From: Primulina eburnea
Lineage: Eukaryota; Streptophyta; Magnoliopsida; Lamiales; Gesneriaceae
Length of the DNA: 64,000 nucleotides
Direction: 5' to 3'
NCBI RefSeq assembly: GCF_022965805.1
Contig: NC_133106.1
Coordinates: 34,523,913 to 34,587,912 of the forward strand
This document shows positions 1 to 13,087 of this stretch, one piece after another; position 1 is the first letter of the stretch; each line of letters starts with the position of its first letter. The notes under the pieces are model-generated. The model was given only the letters and a program-made list of their open reading frames with translations. It ran no database searches and had not been told where the DNA came from. Both the position numbers and the translations under genes were made by a program.

Positions 1-954
1 TATACTAAAATACAACGATGAAATCAATACATCATATATGTCAATACATAAGTGACTTTAGACTTCGTATCTAGAACGAATAACATACCTCGCGAGTCCG
101 AGGACGTGAACCCTAGTCCGCTTCGGGTTCCGAAAGGCGAAGAGATGTTTGTGAAGTTGTATCCATTTAGTGGAACTAATGCACATATTGTTTCAATTCA
201 AGAATCTGTGGTTTTATATCAACGATGGATGTGTATGTATATATGTTTGGTGAAGGTATATATAGAAACTTATGGCAAGAATATAATCGAAGGTTGCACA
301 TATTGTGTGGGATCGATGAAAACGGAGTTCGCGCTGGATTGTACTCGAAGTTGGGGGGGGGCGGGGGGGGAGTGTTTAATTCAAGAATGGTAATGATGGC
401 ATAAGACAAATAGTCATGATTACTAATTCTGCAGACCCATCTATGTGTAATCATAATCATGCATAAAGGGGAAAGCCGAGTTGGAAAATGTCGTTTTAGC
501 ACGTGTGAAGATTGTGAGATTTGGTTTAATTTGGTCCAAATCTAATTAATGAATATGTCCAAATAGAAAAAACAATTTGGAATAATTGATTACAAGGATT
601 ATATGTTAATAGTGATTTAGTTAGATTAATAATGACAAAAAACAAGTTTGAATCCAAATACACATACATACATATAATTTTATTTATACATATACATATG
701 ACATCATGGGCGGAGTCTGAATTCAAAAGTACATTGGATTGGTCTCATCAATCGTGCTCATCTATGTATTCATCTCACATTATACATACATGATCCACTA
801 ACTAGGCACAGAGATGAACTTAGTTGATGATATCTTGTCTACCAACTATGCTCATATATATATATATATATCTTGCTATTTATTAAGGCTGAGTAGGTTA
901 GAGTAACTTCCTTGATCTGTTTTTTAAAATACCTAAAATACCCTTCACCCCCAC

Positions 955-1278
955 TCTCTACATTACTAATTATATATATTAATAAAGTGTTAAAAAATAA
1001 AAGCAAGTCCTATGTAGTTTAGTGGATAAAGCCTGTGTTTCTTAATCATGAAGTTGTAGGTTCAATTTTTGCTTCGGTCTTTTTTATTCTTTTTTAATTT
1101 ATTTTTTAGTTCATATATCAAAATTATAATTTAGCCACTCATTATTTCTTATAAATATATTTTGATCCTCATTTAAATATAAATCAAATAAATTATAAAA
1201 ACATATCGTATTTAAATATAAATAATAAATTATAAAAACATATCGTACAAGCACGCAACGCGTGCGTCGTTGTACTAG
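955..1278 (+). mobile_element. Helitron-like non-autonomous element A
   Basis: The left end TCTCTACATTACTA resembles the TC...TACTA start of plant Helitrons. The right end has a perfect 6-bp hairpin, GCACGC-AAC-GCGTGC (1251-1265), nine bases before CTAG (1275-1278), followed by T, as expected for insertion into an AT target. The base before the left end is C rather than A, so the left boundary is uncertain. The interior is AT-rich with no coding capacity, and a tRNA-like block lies near the left end. The core ACGCAACGCGTG recurs in element B near 18.2 kb. Confidence 0.5.
1007..1078 (+). other. tRNA-like / SINE-like block
   Basis: TAGTTTAGTGGATAAAGC fits a pol III A box, and GGTTCAATTTTTGC about 35 bases later is a worn B box. 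A T-rich stretch follows. Acceptor and anticodon stems do not pair well, so this is not a working tRNA gene. It is more likely a captured or decayed tRNA-derived piece inside the Helitron-like element. Confidence 0.3.
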
Positions 1279-1691
1279 TATATAATGAATGTGGTTACTG
1301 GTTTATGATGAGGGGGCGTGAAAGATCAACGTATGCGGGCGACTAACTCCTTCACCAATCCTTCGATTTCAGTCATAGATAGTTTGACAATTTGTTGATT
1401 TGATATAATGACTAAATCTTATATTAATTCCACCATAATTCTTTACTTTTTAATATTTAATTCATAAAATTAGATTAATCAGTCAACTTACCTACAAAAT
1501 CTCGTGCTTATTTCATATTAGATAAGTTCAGATATAACTTGGCATAGATTTTATGCAGCCCCTCAAAAAGAAAATATTTTCATTTTTAGTTTTTTTTTTT
1601 AACGGTAGTTGCCTCGTCACTTGAGTCATGAACAACATTAGAATATCTCTCAGCGAAATCTTATGACATTCAAGTTAGGACAAAAACTAGT

Positions 1692-1855
1692 GTGAGACGG
1701 TCTCACGGGTCGTATTTTGTGAGACAGATCTTTATTTGAGTCATCCATGAAAAAGTATTACTTTTTATGCTAAGAGTATTACTTTTTATAGTGAATATCG
1801 ATAGAGTTGACCCGTTTCACGGATTAAGATTCGTGATATGGTCTCGCATGAGACA
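1692..1855 (+). repeat. GAGAC-ended dispersed repeat, copy 1
   Basis: Opens with the palindrome GTGAGACGGTCTCAC and closes with GGTCTCGCATGAGAC. The centre carries AGTATTACTTTTTAT twice around TGCTAAG, then a GTTGACCCGT block. Related copies occur near 3556-3706 (inverted), 56121-56300 (inverted) and 60985-61170, with eroded forms near 18.83-19.05, 44.32 and 56.8-57.0 kb. No coding capacity. It behaves like a short non-autonomous transposon or SINE family. Confidence 0.6.
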
Positions 1856-3555
1856 CACTCTCAAGTTAGTTATCGTCTCAGAAAGTAAGAATGTGTTTTG
1901 AGTAAAAACGATAAAATGTCTTGAAAATAGAGATGATTATTCTATTTATAGACTTTTGAAGATGAATTATGGGTTTGAACATGTATAAGTGGGTTTATCT
2001 ATCTTTCGAGGGAGTAATTATTTTCGTGTCGCAACATCATTGGATAATGAGTCTAATAATGTTGACATCATGTATTGATATTCAGCGTATTAAAATTTCG
2101 TCACATTATACAGAGAAAAATACTTCGAGTGTAGCCCATAAAAATTCTATTTTTGAGCTTAAACATTTAATAACTACGTGGACTCACTTCTTTCTCTAAT
2201 TATATAAGTTATAATTCCTACAATTAATTTTAAGTAATTGAATTAATTATTGTAAAACGGTTGGTACGCATCAATTTTAGTTTTGAGTGGGTCGGGTTTT
2301 ATATCATAGACCCGGTTGAATCGGGCTTAAAAATAGTAGGCATGTCCGTGGCACAGTGGCAATAGCATGTAACATGTCCTACATACCGGCACACACGGGC
2401 CCCAACTTTAATTACTTATGATTTATAAAACTAAAATAAATTCGCGGGATTATTTTAAAATATAACTAATGAGAATTATTTTCAAATGTTATAAAAAAAA
2501 TAACTTTTAAAAAAATTATAAGATATTAAAAAAGATGAATTTTGAACGAAAAATTCAGTGATCTACTCGTCTTTTTTGACGATCGAATTTCCAAATTTAG
2601 TTTAGCTCTAAAATATAATGGGTGGATGGTGGGCATTTATTTTGTTTTCCCCGTCGAACTAATTTACTCATACCTATGTTTGGTTACGGCATTTAAAGCT
2701 TACTCGCTCCACATAGTACTTATGTTGTTTTATGAGTTAATTTTACTATACATATTTTCTGTCTGAACTGATTTATAAAAAAATATTTGTATTATTTTTC
2801 ACTTTAAGCATGAATCCGACTGACTTGTCTCACATTTATAAATCTGTAGACCATCGCACAGGAGAGCTACTCACGAATTAAATAAAATGAAAATCCAAAT
2901 TTTGATTGTTGAACGTACAACGTCTAATTAATAGTCCATTTTTCTTTTAAAAAAAATATTTTCATTTTTTCTCATTAATATCTAATTTTGTAAAAAAAAA
3001 TACCATTTCCTAAATTAGAGTTTACCAAGTCTACAACCGAACAGTAATAGCTACGAGTTTCGGTGAAAAAAATAGATATCATGAAACAATATACAAAAGA
3101 ATCATGTAGTTAGAGTTACAAGTTAAACATTAAAAGGACTAATCTACCCTTACAAAGTAAATTAATTAAACAATGTTAAGGAAAATTCCATACTAAGTAA
3201 AATAATTAGAGCAAAAAAAATATCATATTTCTCCAACGACCAAAACATTTCAATTCCTAATGGTAGTTTCCCGGAAATTGCTTAGGGATCACACTTTGAA
3301 TTTTGTCCGTGTGCCCCATTTTCCTTCCCGTAATTGAGTACTCTATTTTGTATTCATCCATATATTAATTTCCCCAAATAAAATGAATAAATTCCCTTTT
3401 TTATATAAAAAAATCTCAAACCTTAATCAATATTCTTAAAGCTAGGTCTAACCAAGTACTCCAAATCGACCATCTTGGACTCTTCATGTTCTCCAAATAC
3501 AAAATTATGCATCCATCGGGTAATGATCTTTATGCTGACTGGATTTTTCTGTTGA

Positions 3556-3706
3556 GTGAGTCTCATGTGAAACCGTTCACGTATCTTAATCTGTGAGATG
3601 GATCAACCCTACCGATATTCACAATAAAAAATAAAACTCTTAGCATAAAAAGTAATACTTTTTCATGGATGACTCAAATAAGAGATCCGTCTCACACAAG
3701 TTTTTG
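3556..3706 (-). repeat. GAGAC-ended dispersed repeat, copy 2
   Basis: Inverted relative to copy 1. It shows GAGTCTCATGTGAAACCG at one edge, GGATCAACCCTACCGATATT, the AGCATAAAAAGTAATAC core, and GATCCGTCTCACACAAG at the other edge. The order of blocks is the exact reverse complement of copy 1, so both are copies of one mobile family. Confidence 0.6.
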
Positions 3707-6700
3707 TTTTTTCTGTGTTAGATTCGGTGTTTTTCCCCTTCTAATCAACATATGATCATGATATCAACTTATATAAAAATATAAGACATTCATGTGATAT
3801 AATAATGTTAAGACACGGAAAGATTTACTCCAAATGGAGCACAGACCAACCAGATCTAGTTAACAAGTGCAACTAAAATACTTAATTTATTGCCATCGAT
3901 TCGAGAATCTTGACAAAAAAACTAATTTGAAACAATATATAGTATAAGATCAACGTCTGGGGATCAATAAAAAAAATTAAAAAATAACAATATATTGGAG
4001 ATAAATTGAAAAAATAAAAATGAAATGCCAATATTATTTTTTGTTTTTAGATGTTCACAAGTATATATGTATGGTGGCACAATTTTGATTGAGTTCCGAG
4101 TCATATTTCTGAGTGAACTTCCACCTATTAAAGATATGAAATCGATGACGTTTATAAGCAAAATGTGAGCTATATAATAATGGGAAATTGAATAATACAA
4201 GAGCCAACCACTCAATCCTAAATATACTTATGCCTTGTTTTACTACTGCAACTACTGCTATCGTTATAATTATTATTCTCACTCCAATATAGAGAATAAT
4301 CGAGTTTTTTTTCTGTGGTCAACGAGAAAATTAATGGAATTTTTTATGTGCCTCTTAATTTTATTCCACAAGATTTTCAAGTGTTTTGCAGAATTGAATT
4401 GCTCTTTCTCTGTCGATTTGGTATGGTTGCCATTATAATACCTTGACGTATTATTGCTTCACATGCATTTGACTGTATTTTGGGCCCATTCATGGTGTTT
4501 TACGAGCTAGTTGATGTTGAAGTATTGGCGGAACTAGAGGAATCAAATCGAGTCGAAAATGTAACTCCACTCGAATTTGAGGAAAATTTTAAGTTCGACT
4601 CGATATACTTATATATAGTAGCTAGATCCTATCAGAGGATATGATTTGTGGTTGGGCTGGTTTTATTTATTTATGTAGCTATCTGGTGTCAATGATACTT
4701 ACTGTTATACGTAGTCGAGAGATCATATGACATGATCGATGAATCTCTTCTTGATAACTGAGGATTTTGATAAAGGTCGGGAGTGGAGTTCATTCGAATG
4801 ATTGAGTGGAAGCGTTTTGAGGTATTTGTTAATTAATGTCAGTTTCTGCTTCAACTTCTGTCATTTCTAACCAAAAGCTAGAAGTAAGATTGACATGTTT
4901 TTTCTGTTTGTGGTTTAAAGTTATAATTTGATATTTATATCATTAAAAAATATCATATTCCACATTTTCTCTTAATTTTTTAATTTTTTTTGGAGATTTT
5001 GTAAAATACTAAATTTATTTGTATATCACTTTTTAAAATTTCAAATGAAACTCATATAATTTCAATCACATTTTATTACAAGCATTTATTTTTTAAAAAT
5101 ATTTTGTTTCTTTTTTTAATTTGCATTTCCAGAATTTTTTTTACATCTTTTGTGCATTAGTACAAATTTTTTCATGTGTGTTTTTTTAAATCTTATAAAA
5201 TTTTCAAGTATTCATGTTATAAAAAAATAAGTTAATTTTGATAATAAAATTATCAAAATGTATAATAATTATATAAAAATGTTCCTAACTCCATTAGTAT
5301 CAAAATTTAGATAATTTAAATATAAATGATGTATAGATTAGGAATATTATTGTCATTTTACCAAAAATTAAGTTTAAAAGCAATATTTTTACACTCAAAT
5401 TTTGTCTTATATTAGTTTTAGACTTTTATTTTCAGACACTTCCTAGTTTTACTTCTCACCACTTCAAAATAATCTCTAAAAAAATCATTTTAAAATAAGC
5501 AAAAAATTTCTCAAATACTCTCCAACTCTTTATAACTTCAGAAGAAAATGTCAACAATAATTTGTTTTTGTTGTGCAAATTCTTACAACTTGCTCAAAAT
5601 TCTTTGAAGTAGTATCACAAGCGAGATGGAAATTTTGGATTCTCATCAATAGTGTTAGGATCAAGCTAAGATACAATTTTATTTCTTATACTTATGGCAG
5701 TGCAGAGTACACTTACTTGTGTATTAATGGTTCGGGCTGTTAGACTCATGAGTCCGAAGAGATGCATGTATCTACTAGTTCTGTCTCATATGCCTTAAAT
5801 ACCACTTTTACTTTTTCTTTACTATCGGTCATGTCCCCAACAAAGATAAATATTATCCGTTAAGATCTGACGTCATTTTTTTATGACATATCTATCTGAA
5901 CATATCAAGCAGAGCAACGTCAGCAGTTTGACATACGAGAACTTCTATCACGTGAAAAATTAAAATGTGATTAAAATTGTGCATTACTACAATATAAAAT
6001 ATATGGTTTATTTTTTTAAAAAAAAAAGAAAAATAACTAGTGAACAAACAAATTCTATGCCCAAATTTGTACATCATAAAGCCAAAATCCATGTCAATAG
6101 TGGACTTACAAAGTGAGTTAGTGGATGAAATAATTCATCCATTTGTAAGCTATATATATATGCTTCTATAATGATTTTTTCAAAATATGCCAAAACTCGC
6201 ACCAATCTCATAACATATCCATGTTATTGCCAATTGTCAAAAGGCCCAAGTAACACCAAGTTTCCTATTCAAGATTCAACTTCACCCCAATTATAATTAT
6301 AATTATAATTATATTATAATAATGAAAAGTTTCAAGATGTTTTGTGCTATATTTCATCCATATAAGTGATTGATTCGTGAGTATTTTTTTCAGATTTGTT
6401 CCAAAACATTTGTTAAACATCCACAAATATAAAACGACTCGTGATAATTAATGGTGAGCATAAAAAAAAAACACCCCATTCAAATGAAAAACGATTATGG
6501 ATTTTTCGTTTTACAAATATGCAGTAAAATAAAAATCTATAATCAATTTTTTTTTAAATAAACTTAAACTACCTTAATATTGTCTCTTTGCAAAACTGCT
6601 CTATTTACACAAACTTATAAATTTGAGTCGAACTTGACAATTGAACACATCATGTACAATACAACACAATTATTTTCAAAATTCCAATCTTATTTGACCT

Positions 6701-7019
6701 ATTACGAATGGAACTATTTTTCCCTAAGGTATAATAATATAGGTATTTGTTATAAAACATATTTTCTTCAAAATAATGGATATTAAGATTGTATGTACAT
6801 TTTCCATCACATTTTTTTCGAGTCGTTTACTCAGTTTAATATTTATCAAACTTGAATCGATCGAATGATATTTCTTCAAGTTTAATATTTGAACATGTGA
6901 TCTTTTGCCTAAGATGTAACACATGATGATACAATTACAATACCTTTTTGGGATTCTTTTATTCAAGATTCAATCAATCTCTACACGAATATGAGAAGAA
7001 AAAAACACATGATCAATCT

Positions 7020-10000
7020 TTATCTTGCAATGGTTTCTCTTCTGCTCAAAGGTGATGAGTTAAATACCTCCTGCCCGAGCTCGTTTATCTTGTCGATCAA
7101 AAGCTTCTTCTCTGTCTCGAGTTGAACCATGTACTCCTCTTGAGTATCATGCAGAGTCTCAAGCTCTCTCAGCGATTTTGAAACACCTTCAAGATCGCTG
7201 TCATCAATCAAAGATTGAATCTTGATCATCATCTGCTTCATCTGATGATCAATCCAAGAAGCAGGTCAGTCTTGGTAGAATAATAATTGTGCCAAGTTTT
7301 ATCGTATGAAACATATTTATGAAAATTGGACAAGGCCACTTGCAATCTTGGATCCTGTACCATACTGATTGTACATGTTCCTCACTATCTTACCTGCTTA
7401 GAGATTTTATGGTGCAGTTTAGTTGGGGTCGACTCAGAATCTATGCTTGATTTCTTCTCTAATTCGGGATTTCTTTTGGTAATCTGGATGTGGATTTCAC
7501 CTCTTTTTACTCCTTGCAGAGGTATCCATTTTTCAGCCATCTGATTCGGAGCTAACATCTGGTATTCGACGACACAATCTCCAATATTGGAGGGAGGAAG
7601 CAATGCATTATGATCCTTGACATGCAACTCAAGAGGACTACCATCATCGGGGAATTCAAATGTTTGATGCCATTTTGGATCTAGCGTCTTGAATATAACC
7701 TGCAAAAACATGGACAAACAATAGTAAGCATGCAGTGGCAAGCCTCGAGTGGCAAGACACATGTAAAAGACTCGGACCTCGTACCTTAGTCCTCCTTTTA
7801 AGGTTTCCATAGTTAACACTCACAAATGGATCGCTCGTTCCTCTGAGATCAGCTGCAACAAGATCTCTTGCTTCAATTAGAACAATTTCGATCCAAGAAC
7901 TCGCGTGTGACCCCTGAAAAATACAAAAGAAATTGCAATAAACGTCTCATACTCCAATTTCTCACTATAATGAATATCCAGATGTCTAAAGTTAGCTTAA
8001 GCTTTTTGATACATGTACCTTGGAATTTTCAGTATCGGCAACTTTCACTGCTTCTATCTGAAGCTGCAGCTCTCCCGAACTGACTTTTTCGAGGGGAATA
8101 CATACATCTCTTATGGAACCTTCCACGAGTCCTTCCAAGTTGACTCGAGCACTACCTATGTTCTCATCGGAAAATGTCTCATCCGTACAACATCTTATCC
8201 TCAAATATTCTCCGCCTCCAATCTCATCAAATTCAAACTTTTGATTCCAAATTGGGTTGGAAGAACGTGAAACACTTTTTGTTCTCTGAATAACCTGAAT
8301 CCAAATCATGTATCCAAGAATTTAATGTAACTATCCATGAAATTAAATCAAGTAAAATATCTGGATTAAGAGAGAATGTAAGTTTTAATCTATTAAATAA
8401 TAATGACTGGTGGCAAAAGGAGAATTAATTATACTTTCCCATACTGCAATTTAACATAAGGGTCAGATTTCCCCATTTTGTCCTTCACAACAAGATCCTT
8501 CCCCTCAACCACCGTAACATGGATTTTCCTTCCGGTTTTTGGAGAATAATTTGATATCACATTTACTGGATGAAAAGAGCCTCGACCAAAATTAGTAGGG
8601 CTATGTGTACCATCGGAAAAATGCCACTCTTTAAGTACGAGCTTCACAGTCAACTGCAAGATAGTTAGGAAAGAATGTCTTAGAAAATTCCAGCTTTATC
8701 GCATGCACAGATAGTTACAAAGAAGAAACTTTTGATGTTATTTCCAGACAGAGCGATTTACCGAGATATCCCTAGTTGTAATATTTGCTTTTGAATAACA
8801 AGAAATTAACTACACAAAATCCATTGATTCCAAATATGTAGATAAAGCTTATAATTCACTATTTTCATTTTGTATGAAACTTTTTGTGATCAAACTAGAA
8901 GCTAATGATATCAAATGCGAGGTAAGACCTAAAATCAACATGACGTAACATTACACAAGCAGCTTCATATTCCTCAGAGGTCTTCAATAATATTAAATTA
9001 CAAGTAATCGACAAAAAGATTGAAGGCAACAAAAACATACCTCTCCTGAATCAACACCCTCAAACGGAATGGTCATTTCAACTTCTTTTCCACAAAATTC
9101 AGCATGCTTGGCCATCACTAGGGAATCAGTCCCGATAGCCCAAAATAAGGTTGAATCATCCGGAGCATATCTCATCTGAATTGGATTAGGAGAAAAAGTT
9201 TGTCAAAATTGAACACGGATAGCTCAACCATGAATTAAACACACCATGCATAAAACATTACCTTAATCTCGCAGCTTGACAGATAGCCATACTTTACACT
9301 TCCAGGAGTGCATTCATAGAGATTGAATTTAACAGTTCCTGCATTGTCATGCAGAATTAGATTGAATGTGGAGCCCCATTTAGGATTAGATCCCATACTC
9401 ATTTTTGTTTTCCTAGTTAATTCCTCAAGTTCAATCTCTAAGATTGTCCGAATCTCTGTATTGGAGCTCCCATCTTCAAAAGTGTCTGTCAAAGAGCCCG
9501 TTTGTTTCGTGGAAGGGCTGCCCCTAGAATCACTCAGACGAAGTTTACTTGCAGAGACCACTGTAACATATAATACGCCACCCACAGCTTTCTTTTGCAA
9601 ATCTACAGCTGGCAATGCGAGACACTGGCGTCGAGGTTCAACCATCTTCTTATTGAATGTATCCGTAGCAATTTTAACCTTAAAAAACAAAAATAAAACA
9701 GGTATTTTTATAATTGTAGATGCCTAAAATTATTATTGGAAAGTGTGTGACACGGCTGTCCCTAAATTTTATTAATATTTTCTGGACACATTCTCAACTG
9801 GTCTAACACTTTTATGAGAAGAGTACAGTGTTGTGTCTAAATATCCATTGTTAATTATCTATACATATAAGAGACAATGAACAATACCATAGCAACTGTA
9901 AAATCAAGTTTTTTTTATCTTTTTCTTTAAGCCCTATAAAAATCAAGTGTTTATTACAACACCGATTTCAATGTTGTTCCACATAACAATTTTATCACCA

Positions 10001-13000
10001 TAGAAAAATTTAAATCACACGGCTGCTTAAGCGCTAAAATTTGTTTGTTGTTCCACATAAATATATGCAGGCAGCCATACAGTCATACAGGACCAGTAAG
10101 GCTACTATTTCTCCTCAACCACCACATAGTTGATTGGTATGCCAATGAGATATAATGAATCCAAAGACTTCACATTTATAACAGACATTCTGTCATGCAA
10201 AAGACCTAGAACACAGTCAGATGAGATGTAAAGCCATACCAGCCATGAGGAAACTCCTGGTAGCTCGGTTGCAGGCAAAGACTGGCTTCCACCACTTCCA
10301 AAAGCAACACCAATTCGCACTTCAGGAATTGATACAAATGAGTATACAATCGCTTTTCCATCTAATACAGGCACCAAAAGCAGCTGAAAACACAAATTAC
10401 AAAAGAGCACATCAGAGATAAACATCATATCATACTCATAAAAAGCGGGACCATAAAAGATGGAAAAAGATGCGTAATTTAAAATATTGCACAAGAATAT
10501 TCATGACTGGAAAAACAAGATTATTATATAGCACGTACATCACCCTTGACGTGGATGCTATTCACAATTATTCTAGCTGTTCCCATCAGAGGCGTTGTCA
10601 ATTTTGCAAACAACAGGATATTAATGTCAGTTGTGTCCCAGTCGAAACCCAAACGCATGACTCGCTGTTCGAAGCATTAATCAATAACAGAAAAAATAAG
10701 TAACGAGGATAAGGAAAAATCAAAGATGCTTTATTCTATCAACAAAATGAATAAGATTTATCATGAATTTTTCTGATTTGCTAAATTTATAGATATAGAC
10801 TCGGGTATTACCTAATCAATCGAAGCGACAACCGAAACATAAATTTCATAGGAATGATAATACAAATACGTGAATATGAAACACTTAGCTGTGCCATTTG
10901 AAACCATTGTTTTCAACTAAAAATAAAGTAAATTGTGCGTTAGAAAGGAGACTGCACGAAACATCAAAGAAAATTGTGGGTCTTACAAACTATTGCCACT
11001 GAATCAACAAAAGTTGATTTCAACCTAAACCTCTTGCAGACAACATAAAATATGTTGTGTTCTAAAGAAGGTTAACTACATAAATGAACGACTTAAAACT
11101 AAAAAGTATGTCAAACCTGATCACCTGAAGTTGTCCAGCGGATTCCTTGCAGACCAAGTAATGGAGGACGTGCACCAAGTGAAAATTCTTGTAACTCAAT
11201 CTTTTCCTGCCAAAGTGCAATCGCACTATCAGCTATCCTTTTACAGCAGTTATTTGCCAAAAATTCCTTCATGTGATGTGACAAAAAACATACTTACGAT
11301 TAGCTTTGATTTCCGATGCTTCAAGCGTCTCTGCACATAAAAAGATGAAAAGCAATAGCATATAAGAAACAATTTAGGACCAAAACTGCTACGCTTATGA
11401 TGTTTGATAAAGAAAAAGGATGCCAAAATAATTAGTAGAAATAAAAAGTCCGAATTGAACCAAAAAAACTACCCTAAAAACTTACGGGCAATTATAGAGT
11501 TTCCTTTCAATATTATCAGGAGTATATACTTGTGAAAACATTCATGGATGAAAGACAGCAGTAATGCTGTCCTAAATGCAATTGAGAACAGATAGTCACC
11601 TCAATAATAGATGAAAACCGTGAAGAGAGCTTAGGGTTGATATAGTTTGGCCAAATATCAATCAACAGCTTGTTCAACCATTCACATTGTTCTAAAGGAG
11701 TTACTGGCTGTGCAGACATAAAAAGACAATGCACAAAAATAAATAAGTCCGAGCACACAGAAATAAGGGGTTTCACACACATGCACATGCACGCGCACGC
11801 ACACACGTATATATAGACACACAATAGATATGGAAATAAGCAGGAAAGTTACCGAAGCATGTAAGGTCAAATGCATCCATTTCTTATTCAAGTCTTCATC
11901 TAATATTCGGTGTCGATAACTTCCATACTACAAAATATAGAAAGTATGAGCCAATTTATAAGCTTGTTATCCACAGTGTCTGCTAAAACAAGAGCCTTGA
12001 CAAAACAAGTTGTTAGAATTGGATGATAGAAATACCATGTTACATTTGGCGAAACGGCAATCATAACTACTATGTTTAATGTGAAATTATAGCAAATTCG
12101 TATTTCATCACATCTGCTGTCATTTAATATTCAAGTGTAACTTGAATAGCATGTTCCTTAACGTATCGAAAATCAAGACCAAAAGCAATTTTTTAATCCT
12201 GTTTACCATCATGTGAAATAGATCAAGTGTAAGCAATAAGGTATATACTGAACCATATTGATAATGTGAAATAGATCAAGTCTAAGCAACTAAGGTATAT
12301 ACTAAAATCATATCAATAATTTGCTCGAAAGAAAAACTTGCGAGCATAATCTCAAATACCCAAACATAAAAAGGGAGGCTGCGAGAAAACAGTATTCACT
12401 GCATTCGAACTCCTTTCAAGTAGGGGAAAACAAGAAAAGACCGAATCAATGAGCAATTATTTATACACTCACTTCAGATAATAATGATGTACTCGATACT
12501 TGAAAAAGTAAAGTTTTTATGATATCCTCTCACCCCGGTAAACAACTAGTCCAGAATAGTCGTATAAACCATAAACAGAGAGGATAGTCACAATCCAAAA
12601 CAAGGTATGCAGGTAAAAACATCTTTTCTTCGTTCAGAATCAGTTCTACGGTACAAGTTTTGATAATGATAAATCATGAAAACAATTTGAAAGTATTGAC
12701 TTTAACGATTACAAGCAACTTCAGTGAAATTAGTCACAATAATTTAAGACATGTTAAAAGATTGAGACATATATTTTCAATTCAAGAACAGTTTAAAAAA
12801 TGTTTTCATAAAAAAAAAAAAAAAGAAAAAGAACTGCTCAAATTATATATGACAACCAGGAACGCATAATCTACAACAAAAATCAGACAGAAAATAACGG
12901 CTGCTAAAATTACCTGAATTGTTACCCAAACGGCAAGAATAAGAGCAATCCAATTAGAGAGAGGAAAGAACCATTTCTCGAAGGTCCAAAGAACCAGCAA

Positions 13001-13087
13001 CAGAGGAACTACGAGTGGAAGCAGAGGCTTTTCATCCAACATCTTGTTCGAGAATTCTAAAGCACTATTCCAATCCAAAGCTCTCAT
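7020..13087 (-). CDS. NTMC2T3: SMP and multi-C2 domain protein (NTMC2 type 3 / SYTF-like)
   Basis: Fourteen exons on the minus strand: 12914-13087, 11853-11927, 11600-11707, 11298-11330, 11117-11206, 10539-10664, 10240-10383, 9262-9678, 9041-9175, 8435-8653, 8019-8294, 7785-7913, 7394-7699, 7020-7241. Every exon is a whole number of codons and every junction is GT/AG. Product 817 aa, close to the Arabidopsis SYTF length I recall (about 815). Residues about 21-36 and 46-58 form a hydrophobic hairpin. An SMP lipid-binding region (about 83-255) follows, then a degenerate C2 (from about 283), a C2 near 477-585 with DKMGKSDPYVKL, a C2 near 606-710 with DLRGTSDPFV, and a charged coiled coil (about 745-800). 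The family tethers ER to other membranes and moves lipids. The start is the first ATG before the hydrophobic hairpin. The frame is intact throughout. Confidence 0.93.

Larger units (their letters stand above)
1..7019. other. Intergenic, repeat-bearing
   Basis: No convincing coding exon. The reading frames here are short, mostly lack an ATG and resemble no family I know. The stretch holds a Helitron-like element (955-1278) with a tRNA-like block, two copies of the GAGAC dispersed repeat (about 1692-1855 and 3556-3706), two neighbouring G runs at 353-361 and 363-370, and a short TTATAA-rich repeat near 6290-6320. The 3' flank of the minus-strand C2 gene adjoins the right end. Confidence 0.6.

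Noticed and set aside
52..393. 113-codon open frame at the left edge
   Set aside because: Begins with GTG, has no recognisable domain, and its end is the G-run low-complexity stretch; not supportable as a gene.
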